A DNA stretch of 64,000 nt, taken from assembly GCF_039555335.1 (NCBI RefSeq), contig NC_092647.1, forward strand, positions 5,594,608 through 5,658,607. The letters run 5' to 3'. The translations under genes were made by a program, and so were the position numbers. This stretch comes from Amphiura filiformis. Taxonomy: Eukaryota; Echinodermata; Ophiuroidea; Amphilepidida; Amphiuridae. Below the pieces are notes generated by a model, which was not told where the DNA came from, ran no database searches, and saw nothing but the letters and a program-made list of their open reading frames with translations. Shown here in pieces: positions 54,608 through 64,000 of this stretch; the first letter of the stretch is position 1; each line of letters begins with the position of its first letter.

Positions 54608-57369
54608 CCCAATGAGTAGGTATCCTAGGTGAATTCAAATTTGCCATCAAATTGCATCGTTTTATATATCAAATTAAAGCCCTTGAGTAAACTAAGCCAA
54701 AACTGAAAACCTTTTTTCATAGCACTTTCCGTAGCAAAGTTACATCTTGTCAAAGATTGACTTTCATCAAAAAGATTCAGCTAGCAAAATTCCCCAAAAC
54801 GGCATTTCGGGGTGTTTCTAGATCTTAGTCTCATGGCGATGGCAGCTTTTTTTAATGGAACTGCTATCAAAATCCTCTAAAATTCCATGTGCGACTTGAT
54901 TATCACCATAAAAAATCATATATTTGGGTCAAGTGAAGTATAGAAAACATATTTATGTAGGTTTCCTTCACCCACCTATTATCGAAAAAATTCAAATTTC
55001 TATGTAAATATGCATTGTGTTGGGGCCCCGGTCTCGGCGAATTCGCTGACTAGTAAATGTGTTAACTAAGGTTTGCCTAGGTTACCTACAATGAGTTCAG
55101 GCAATGCCACGTGTCGCAGGGAAGCACGGTAAGTAGTAGAACTTGTTCTTGTCATAATATTTCTCACATGTTGTTGTGGCCCACGATTTCTGTTCGGGTG
55201 TAAAACATCATTTTCGCGACGTGAAAAATTTGCGATTTGCCTTAATATCCAACCAATTTCATGACCTTTCCAGCTTTCCCTGGCCCGGGTTTTGCAAAAT
55301 ATTTCTCCGAAGTCCAAATAATATTTAATCAAATTAATTATCTCTACTCCGGTATGTACACTTATATTATGAGTTTGATATAGACTCATCTTCTGATTCA
55401 GAAATTTTCATGCTGCTTATGGGTGCAAGTGAATATGACATCATTAAACCTGTATTAATTAGTATTTTGTTAACTAGATCATTGTTGTTGTATTGTTCTT
55501 GACTATACCTGCACCCCCGGGACCTGCACCTGTAGTATAGGTTTAGTTTTATGTCAATAAAAAATTTAATTGATTGTACGCCAAGACTTTGAAAGGCGAC
55601 ATTTCGTATGTAGTTTTGTAGTACTTTTACGTCTGGGAAAAAGACTAAGAACCTGATGATGTCAAAGGTCGCGTTGCGGAGTTTCTAGAAATTGTAATGT
55701 TATCTTGCATGCTTGCCACAAGGAAAACTTAAGAAACATTATTTGAGAAGAGATATTAAACAATCTGAAAAGGGTAGAATTGAGTCTGTCTGAGGATCAC
55801 GCAGGTACTACTGAAGCTTCAACATGTTCAAGGTACGGTAATCACTGTAATATAAAATTGTAATTTCCCATGAGTATGAGCAGAGAAGATGTAATAAAGA
55901 GGAGGGTCAACAGAATTATATCCTTGAGATAATCCCGTAGGTAATCCTGTCGCATCTATTCATAGTCCTTTATTCTCAAGTAGTTAAACATCCACTTGAA
56001 ATATCCTATGATGTTATGTGTGTGACCGCCCATGGTTGACCGATTTTCACTTCAGAATTGGAAATATTTCCAATGTTTCTATAGAGAATTTGTTGAAAAG
56101 TATGAAACGCGTGTGTTAAGGACCTGCTGCTTGGATGGAATACCAATGTGGATAATACAAGAAAGAAATCGAGTGCTGTAAAATTTCCCCCCAAATCCGC
56201 CCTTTTTTTGTATTAATATATACATTTCTAAAGAAAAAAATTTTAGGATTTTTTAGAGAGGTGACGATTGTTGATCATTTCTATTTTATTATTTTATGTA
56301 TTTTCCTGTCATTTCCTGCAAACCTAATAAAGATATTCTGATAATTGAAAACATTCTTTATCATAAATAATAGAGGCTGAAAGTGGCAACAAGCAGCAAA
56401 AATTATAATTTGCCATGGAACTTCAGTCATATTTTATCCGAAATCTGACAAGATGACAGGGTCTGCATGCATGGTGTGCATGGTATGATGACATGCACAC
56501 ACTGACCTATCCCTAAAAGCAGTTAGCTGCAATTTGTGTATCACACCCATCCCGGGTTCAAACCCCATTGTGGTATTCTATTGTAAAGCAGCTAAATAGG
56601 GTGATTCATCATTTACTTTGAATGAGCGGTCTCACACATATTTTGTTTGAGGATAGCTTGTTCAACCTCCTCTTTATTACATCTTCTCTGGTATGAGGCA
56701 TGCCCGGGAGGAATGCATCATTGCAGTAGTCATGCCGTATCTATCATGTTAGACTGCGGAACTCAGTCCTCAATGATAGTCAGTCATTTATCTTTTGGTC
56801 GTTTATGACTATCATTTGAGGACTGAGTTGTTATAATATATTTTCCGAGGAGCAATTTCAGACAATAGCTGGAGATTAGTGGGGCAGAGGTTATCTATTG
56901 AATCCTTTCATGACCACTGCACTGAAGCATAGTCAAGTCTGCCAAGGTCAAGGACACTCGGCACAATTTGAAAGACCACACAACACACAACATTTGGTTA
57001 TGACACCAATTTGGTGTTTGTTATGCTCCTCGAAATTAGTACCTTATGGTCTATGTCTGGTATCATGACCTATTAGTGTTACTCAAAAACACGAATCAGA
57101 CCCAGAACAAAATATTAATTTCTGACATGATGATTCTGGGTCTGAACTGTTTCTATTCGATATCTTGATGCAAAATTGGACAAACGAAGCACATGGTCCT
57201 ACTTCACAGTTTTTTAATCCCCTATAATTCATGTTGTGTGGATCACTCTATTGTGGACCATCCATACTTGAGTATTTGGGCAATCCTTTATTGTGTCCGT
57301 TTGTCTGCAATGCGCGTGCGCCACGCCGCTCTGCGGCAAGCGGCAGGGTAGTATGAAACCAGCATAATA
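54608..57369. other. Probable first intron; hairpin at 56772-56830
   Basis: No exon recognised. CTCAGTCCTCAATGATAGTC and GACTATCATTTGAGGACTGA form a strong 24-bp stem around a short loop near 56772-56830. Confidence 0.4.
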
Positions 57370-57595
57370 TAATAGCCAAAATAACAAATTCTCGATCATG
57401 AGAGGATGTACCTTCTGCGTCAGTGTACTTTTCATAGAATAACACGACCTGCATGACTTGACCTTGCCTAGCAACGACCGTGTGATTGGTCAATTCTCAA
57501 TGTGTTTGCATCGTAAGCGGGGGTATTTGCGTAGTACGCTCGACGCAAATAACTGCACTCTCATGATCGAGAATAAATTATTTTGGCAATAGATA
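57370..57595. mobile_element. Small MITE, ~220 bp
   Basis: Inverted ends of ~27 bp: AATTCTCGATCATGAGAG and CTCTCATGATCGAGAATAAA, with GCCAAAAT / ATTTTGGC outermost. The interior is CpG-rich and non-coding. Confidence 0.65.
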
Positions 57596-58597
57596 GCATA
57601 TAGCAAATGTTTTCTGAGGTGGGACCTAATTTCAAAAATTTTACCCAAAATATGTAAAAGTATACATTTTTAGAAAGGATTGCAAATCTGTAGAGTTTGA
57701 GTGGATACGTGTGTACAGGCAGTGCCAAAAATGTGATGATTCCACTGAAAAATACCTAAAAAATTTGCATGTCTTTACCACTCCAATATTTCTACCAAGT
57801 ATAAAATAAATTGGAAAATGAACTTGATATTTGGAATGTATACAATTAGTCCTTTCATTTTACATGATATAGGGTAGTTTGCACTCTTATTTGTTTTAAG
57901 CCCATGTGTTATACAGGGTGTGAAAAAAAGTTGTATTTTAAATTGTTTAATTTAATGTAATATTTCCTAAGTCATAATTAGTCATAATTAGGGGTTCATT
58001 CATATATTTTCTTGACTAAACGGTTGTTTATGCCCGAGGGTAGGGCCGACGTTCATACATACCAGAACATTTTGTGATTCTTATTTCATCAAAATAATGA
58101 CAAAAGATAACGAGGAACATCATAAAAAAACGATGAATTTCCTTCATTTTCTTTACCCCGAGATCGCACATCCGGGCCACCGGGCATAAACACTGTTTGT
58201 GCCCGTCTCTCGACCAATCATGTGCGCCGTTATATAGCGCGTATGTATGAATGTACGATCTTAGAACAGCGTGGTAAATAAGGCAGGCCCGGGGGCCCGT
58301 AGCCCTTGAAAACCTATGCGGGCCCGATGAAAATGTGCTGTGGGGGCCCGACTGGCCCTTGAAAAAATTAATTAATTTAAGCTTACTGAAAAACGGGACT
58401 GAAAATACAAAAAATCTTCCAAGACATCGTCCATACTAAACTATAAATTCATAATGGAGATTCATTTTTTTAAAAAGAAGCATTTAAAGATGCTTCTTTT
58501 TTCAAGAAATGTGTTTATTTTCCACGCTCAATTTATTCAGGCCCGCAAATGTTTGTGAGGGCCCCCAAAGATTCAACAATACCTCGTCTACCCTTAA
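57596..58597. other. Probable intron; GC-rich inverted blocks
   Basis: GGGCCCG-rich stretches at 58285-58350 and 58540-58565 in inverted orientation may bound another small element. No exon. Confidence 0.35.
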
Positions 58598-59232
58598 GGG
58601 CTGGGGTATGAACGTTTGGACAGTATTTATTTTGGGACATTAGAGCACATCAGACATATCGAATTGCATTCTGAATACGAAGAATGTTATTCTGATATCA
58701 AATAATTTTGATTTTTTGAAATTCGCAATTTAATACACATTTTATGGCAAATCATTAAAAATTGATATTTTTGATATTTAACAGTACTTGAAGTAAACTT
58801 TATAAATCTGATGCTTTATACTTAAAGTGTATGTAGGTGGGATGAAAAGCCGACGATCAATTGAAAATTTTGACCTTTCGTATAGAAGACATGGATTTTT
58901 TTTCCCAAAACACCAAAAAAAATTAGGTCTTTTTGGGAAAAAATCCATATCTTCAATATGAAAGGTAAAATTTTCAATTGACCGTCGGCTTTTTCCTCCC
59001 TGCTACATACACTTTAAGAATATATCATTAGATTTATATAATTTACTTCGAGGACTGTTATATATCAAAATTTGAAAAATATCAAATTTTTATAATTTGT
59101 CATAAAATTTGTATTATATTATGATTTTCAAAAATGAAAATTATTTGATATCAGAAAGACATGCTTCGTATTCAGAATGCAATTGATAGGTCTGAGGTGC
59201 TCTCATGTCCCACAAAAAAATACTGTCGAAAA
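58598..59232. mobile_element. Palindromic MITE, full copy, ~635 bp
   Basis: The whole element is an imperfect palindrome: outer GGACAGTATTTATTTTGGGA versus TCCCACAAAAAAATACTGTC, then TTCTGAATACGAAGAATG / CATGCTTCGTATTCAGAA, inner AAGCCGACGATCAATTGAAA / its inverse, and a small loop at about 58920. The second copy at 26733-27239 is partial. Confidence 0.85.
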
Positions 59233-60058
59233 GCAATAAACGCTAATTTTAGATCCCTTAAGTGCCTAAATTGTAGCATAAATTTGGAAAATGTATTCAA
59301 AATATAAATTTGAATATTCAAAATCTAGTTTAAAGAGTTGCTATAAAAGTATCCAATTCCCATAAAGAATGTTCCAGAAATCAATATACAGTATAAAATA
59401 ATTTGTAACAATGGAACAAAAGATCTATTTATGATAGATTATTTTCATTCTTTTTTTCATGGATGCAAAAATTAGGGCCCATTGTATTGCATGACACACC
59501 TTCCACTGCATTGATTAAAAGCTTGTTAAATCCATAATTACTAAGTTTATAAAGATTAACTGGGCAATTAATGTAGTTTAATATAGAAAGTTAAGAAATA
59601 TCTCCAGTGCCATATGGGAGGTTCTCGCTGGACTACAGCTCTAAGGAGATCCTTTGTGGTTCTCATGAGCTTCCTTCCAAGTCTCAGATCGCATGTTGTG
59701 TTGCGGAGATCTTGATTTAGAGGGAATCTGTACCATAAACCAATCAATGGCTATATAGTTGCAGTAATAATAAAAACGACAAACAGTAAAAGTCCCAACG
59801 TCCAAATAAAGGAGAAAATCTTAATTCCTTACGACGATCATCGGTGAGTTTGTGATCCATGGTGGCGGCCATATTGATAAGTTCAGATTCAACATGCGTT
59901 CAAAAGAAAACGCGACAATTTTTACCCACAGAAGAACATAAAAAAATATACCGGGGTATTTTAAGTAATATTTATGATCAACAATGTCTTTTGAGAACGA
60001 AAAGTAAAAACAGCACTAAAAACCAAAATTCGCTGTAGGGGTCGCGAATGCCATACAG
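59233..60058. other. Non-coding, probable intron
   Basis: No exon recognised before the acceptor at 60057-60058. Confidence 0.35.
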
Positions 60059-60190
60059 CAACACACGCTCACCGTGGGTCTGTGTGAAAGGTTACACTAC
60101 CGCTTGTGGCAGAAAGGATTCGCAAGCAGCTATCATGGCGGCTCCCTTGAATCGCAGAAACGAAGGATTAAAAGTGCTTTAGAGCGTCTG
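60059..60190 (+). CDS. Internal exon, host gene of unknown family
   Basis: ATACAG acceptor, GTATGT donor, 44 codons, phase 0 at both ends: QHTLTVGLCERLHYRLWQKG... ending KSALERL. Aromatic/basic helix-like text, no domain recognised. Fits the plus-strand gene with the exons at 60442 and 61505. Confidence 0.6.
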
Positions 60191-60441
60191 GTATGTTTAA
60201 TTTAGGGGCACTGCTCCATAGGACATGTCGACTAATACATTAGAACCCAATAAAAGTATAAAAAATTATAATTCTGAGAGCATATACTCGAACGATTTCA
60301 GAAACGATACAATGGGAGTCATTATACAGGGTGGTACAGGCAAAATTAAGGATGAAAATATTAATTCAGTTAGGGGTGTCACCCCTCCATGTGCATTGAC
60401 AATGTAAAGTTTTGACACATGTTTTTTTTTTTCATTCTTAG

Positions 60442-60564
60442 GATCAGACAAGACCCAAGAGGGTGAAGGTAGGGAGAAAAGTAGTAAAGGAACAGTCGGT
60501 AACAACTTTGCATCTGCGGCGAGATGACATGGTGGACGCTGTAGTGGAGGGCGAAGTTAGGAAG
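60442..60564 (+). CDS. Internal exon, host gene of unknown family
   Basis: A long T run then TTCTTAG acceptor and a GTGTGT donor; 41 codons in phase 0: DQTRPKRVKVGRKVVKEQSV, then LHLRRDDMVDAVVEGEVRK. The basic start could be a nuclear localisation signal. No family recognised. Confidence 0.62.
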
Positions 60565-61504
60565 GTGTGTATTAAGCCTTGATACAGGGCCTTTTTAATA
60601 TTCTTTTGTCTTCCTTTAGTTTGGGGGAGTTTAAGCCCTAAGTTTATAACCGGGAGCTTTTCACTTTTTAAGAAACGCTTCCTACATGAGTTTTACTTAT
60701 TTGTGTGTCTTCTGAACACTTTCTTTGCAAGGAAAGTTTATGAATTAGGCCCCCAGAGACTGACCCAAAAAAATCAGAAATCTTGGGTCTTTTTCAATCA
60801 CCTTATAGAAAAAACTTAATTTTGGACATTATCAAGGACATTTTATATTTGTTATTCGCTAATTTCATTTATTAAATGCGTTTCTGATTATAAGAAGTTT
60901 TTCCGTTTAAATTCTGTCCAAAATCACGCATGTTTTAAAATGGAGGAAGAGCTCACGAAAAAAAAAATATCAACCTAACGACCCTCCCAAATTTTTGTCT
61001 TGGAATGGCAACCAAACAATTCATTTTTTTTTTTGCCTTGGCTAAGTGAACAGGAATAGCCCAATGAAGTTTTTATGTGCTTGGGCAGATTTGTCCTGAT
61101 TCACAACTTTCACATGATTAGTTTTACTGGGTAAACGCAAAAAAATCATTGTCACATGGTTGTCTTATTACAAAATGCCTCGGATGTTGATGCGCAAAAA
61201 TTGCTTTTAAAGGGCATGTAGTAATGGTAAGGTTTAGAATTAGAACCTTCTAGTTACATTGTAGTTTGAACTTATTTAAAGGTGTGTGTTCACAAGTTTT
61301 TTGTATTGTACTTTGCATGTTGAGGCCTGTACAAAAATTACAAAGTTGCAATGGTCCAGATATTTACGTAGGGGAATATGCCAAATTCCGGTCTCAATGG
61401 TTGCATTGTGCAGTATTGCCTTCTCCAAATATAGTTTCATATGTATTTTAAACATACCACTTTCAATAATATTGAATCTTAATTGTTCAAACTCTATTCC
61501 ACAG
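60565..61504. other. Intron
   Basis: AT-rich between two phase-0 exons. No other feature. Confidence 0.5.
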
Positions 61505-61636
61505 GTTCAAGTTCAGGAGATTGATCCTATGAAAGGGACTGTAGGGGTTATAGAGGTGGAAAATGCCAGCAAGTCGGTAATTTATCTGCCAGCAGGAGCC
61601 TTTACGGGCTTGCCTATTGTTAAGAAACAGAAGAAG
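61505..61636 (+). CDS. Internal exon, host gene of unknown family
   Basis: TTCCACAG acceptor, GTATGT donor, 44 codons in phase 0: VQVQEIDPMKGTVGVIEVEN, then SVIYLPAGAFTGLPIVKKQK. A beta-rich pattern, possibly a small barrel. Continues the gene from 60564; further exons probably lie beyond the window. Confidence 0.65.
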
Positions 61637-62838
61637 GTATGTTAATGTTATTTGTATAAATTTTCTGCAGATAAAAAGCACCACCCATGATTCAAAATAC
61701 AGTAGAAGCCCGATAATACAAAAATCTGATACGACAAGCTTGATTTTCAGGTCCCTGGCACTGAATCCCTATGTTATTATGTGATGGATAAGACCAAATC
61801 CTGATCATCCTAAAGTTTGTGGCCCCACAAATTTCGCATTAAAGCGTTTCCACTGTATTGTTTTTGTGTTGTCCTTTTTTTCATAGCTTAAAACTGGGGG
61901 TTGCCACTGCCTTCATTAGAGGAGGGGGTATTAATTGGGTAAAGTAAAAAATAATGGCACCGTTTAGTTGTTGATGCCTGCTGCGCTAATTAAAAAGACC
62001 AGCAAAGAAATCAATCAATTGTAAATAATATAGGCCTAACAATAAAATTGAACTAATGTAATTCAATTTTTTGCCCATTTTTGAGATAGCCATAGATAGT
62101 GTCACCAATAAATTACAAAAACTACTTTAGAAAATGTGCTTTGCAAATTTATATATTTGAGGCTATACAGTTACTGTAGCAAGTGTCAGGAGTGTTACAA
62201 AAACATGCAAGCTGGGCTCAAAAAATAAAATTGAAGGTAAATCCCCTAAATTCTGTGCCTTTTTTGAGAGGGCCATAGATGTTGTCCACAAAAAATTACA
62301 AAGACTGTTTTAGAAAATGTAGTTTATAAAATAATTGAGGCCATACAGGAACTATACAGTGTCAGGAGTGTTACACAATAGCACTACTTGGATGGATCCT
62401 TACATCAATTTGAAGAACAATGTGATGTTAAAAACTTCAACACAGTTTTTGCACATCATATTGCATTATACAAACTTCCAACAGAAAATAATTTAAGATG
62501 TTTCTTTTGACAAATAAAAACTTTTGGTTTTTTTAGGTGTTTTAATGAAAATTTTATTTTTTTCCCAAAACTTTCCATGTGAACAATTCTGCATTAGTGT
62601 CTAAGTAATTAATTAAAAGAATTACATATTTGCATAATTTTGTCAAATATAACAAGGAATGACATGGATCTTTTGTGTTGTTTCTGATGATTTTGGACAA
62701 CTTTTACCAATAAACCAGTTGAAAAAATATATTTAGCAATATTATTATAAGTTATTTTTTTTATTTTTGCTGAACCATGAAATGGTATCAGCCTATATGA
62801 GTGAATGTTACTTACTAGCTTACTGACTAACCATTTGG
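61637..62838. other. Non-coding, probable intron
   Basis: Two diverged direct copies of a ~190-bp segment (about 62060-62200 and 62240-62375) share TTTTGAGA.AGCCATAGAT and ACAAAAACT.TTTTAGAAAATG. Confidence 0.45.
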
Positions 62839-63876
62839 TCTGAAATGGACATATCTCTATAAATGCCACGAAGGTATGATCCCATGAGTGGTGTCAAATG
62901 AAAGAGGAAAACATAAAGAATATAATAAAAATATTTCCAAACGTCCAAGGTCATCCAGGGTTCTAGGGGTCAAAAAGGGTCATTTTAACCGAAAATGCTC
63001 CGATTGAGCTTAAATTTAAATGCAATGATGCTTATGACATTCTAAACATGTTTAAAACATTTAAAAAACTATTTAAGGTCATTAAGGGGTCATAAAGGGG
63101 TCAAAGGTCAAGGTTTTAAAAATGCTCCAATTGAGCTGAAATTTATATGCAATGATCCTTATGACATTCTAAACATGAAAAAATATTTTAAAATTAATTT
63201 AAGGTCATTAAGGGGTCATAAAGGGGTCAAAGGTCAAGCTTTTCAAAATGCTCCAATTGAGCTGAAATTTATATGCAATGATCCTTATGACATTCTAAAC
63301 ATTTCAAAAACATTTTAAGATTCATGTAAGGTCATTAAGGGGTCATAAAGGGGTCAAATGTCAAGTTTTCTAAAATGCTCCGATTGAGCTGAAATTTAAA
63401 CGCAATGATCCTTATGACATTCTAAACATGTTGAAAAGATTTTAAAATTCATTTAAGGTCATTAAGGGGCAATAAATGGGTCAAAGGTCAAGGTTTCAAA
63501 ATGCTTTAATTGAGCTGAAATTTAAATGCAATGATCCTTATGACATTCTTAACATGTTTTAAATATTTTAAAATTCATTTAAAGGGGGTCGTACAGAGGT
63601 CAAAAGTCAAGTTTTCAAAATGCCAGCTTTCCATGATCAAGGTATATTAAAACGGCAATTAATGAAACAGTCTTATTAAAAAATAATACTATCCAGCACG
63701 TACAGTATTGCTGCTTGATCAGATTGTCACAGTTATCCACCTAACTTACCTCGTGCCCTTGCAAAGGGCACAGTTGCTCTCTAGAGTTTATTTTATATTC
63801 TTTATTTTTCCTCTTTCATTAACACCACTCGGGCGGTCATACCTTCGTAGCATTTCGAGATTATGTCCATTACAGA
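62839..63876. mobile_element. Inverted-repeat element with internal tandem array
   Basis: Ends of ~48 bp are inverted: AATGGACATATCTC.. CACGAAGGTATGAT at 62844-62881 and ATCATACC-like / GAGATTATGTCCATT at 63838-63871. The interior holds five tandem units of about 125 bp. Superfamily not assigned; non-coding. Confidence 0.65.
62992..63620 (+). repeat. Five ~125-bp tandem units
   Basis: Each unit reads AAAATGCTCCRATTGAGCTG, then ATGCAATGATCCTTATGACA, then AAGGTCATTAAGGGGTCAT and GGGGTCAAAGGTCAAG. The last part contains two AGGTCA-like half-sites with one spacer base, like the Polinton ends. Confidence 0.85.
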
Positions 63877-64000
63877 CTCCGGGTGACAGTGATATAGGCC
63901 TACCACAATATACTGCCGAAGCCACATGGTTCAGGTATGGTGCGGTTATCGCTCTAGTTTCTTGAATTTAGATATGTTTTGCTTACAATAACATTTACAA

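Overview
The window looks like nuclear DNA of a marine invertebrate deuterostome, most likely an ambulacrarian (echinoderm or hemichordate). This is inferred from intron-split HYR, WSC and C-type lectin exons, Penelope-like retroelements, a complete-looking Polinton, many MITEs, and very frequent AGGCCT palindromes. The species cannot be named from sequence alone. Host DNA is AT-rich and gene-poor. Most of the window is mobile DNA, often nested.

Left part (1-28 kb): a minus-strand host gene with C-type lectin exons at 11.98, 10.32 and 9.33 kb (phases agree) and, possibly in the same gene, a HYR+WSC exon at 437-1. Its introns hold copies of a TTAA-flanked transposon of about 1.5 kb (copy A 1733-4575, copy D 6882-8261) that carries a tRNA-like pol III unit; copy A is interrupted by an L2/CR1-type LINE. 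At 13.0-16.3 kb lies a Penelope-like element with a second one inserted in it. Further right are an amidohydrolase pseudogene (about 20 kb), several inverted-repeat elements, a triple nest at 24.2-25.5 kb centred on a palindromic minisatellite, and a 206-bp hAT MITE with a perfect 8-bp duplication.

Centre (27.4-51.1 kb): a third TTAA transposon (copy B) is split by a 22.2-kb Polinton (28333-50533) with a perfect 6-bp target duplication TGCTCC; copy A preserves the same site empty. The Polinton has long terminal inverted repeats built from repeated CRE/ETS/DR1-like and homeodomain/GC-box-like modules. It carries a plus-strand PC4-like gene, then a tight minus-strand block: adenain-like protease (broken), major capsid, small basic protein, minor capsid, chromodomain integrase, two Polinton-conserved proteins, packaging ATPase, a second PC4-like protein with a membrane segment, and a protein-primed DNA polymerase B in five exons. 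The right 7 kb of the Polinton has no recognisable gene but holds palindromic minisatellites and MITEs. Apart from the protease the element looks whole, and its identical outer ends suggest a young insertion.

Right part (51-64 kb): a fourth, inverted copy of the TTAA transposon (copy C) lies 169 bp from copy B. A plus-strand host gene follows, with a first exon at 54485 (chromo-barrel/Tudor-knot-like) and downstream exons at 60059, 60442 and 61505, all phase 0. Other elements include a 635-bp palindromic MITE and an inverted-repeat element with five 125-bp tandem units near the right edge.
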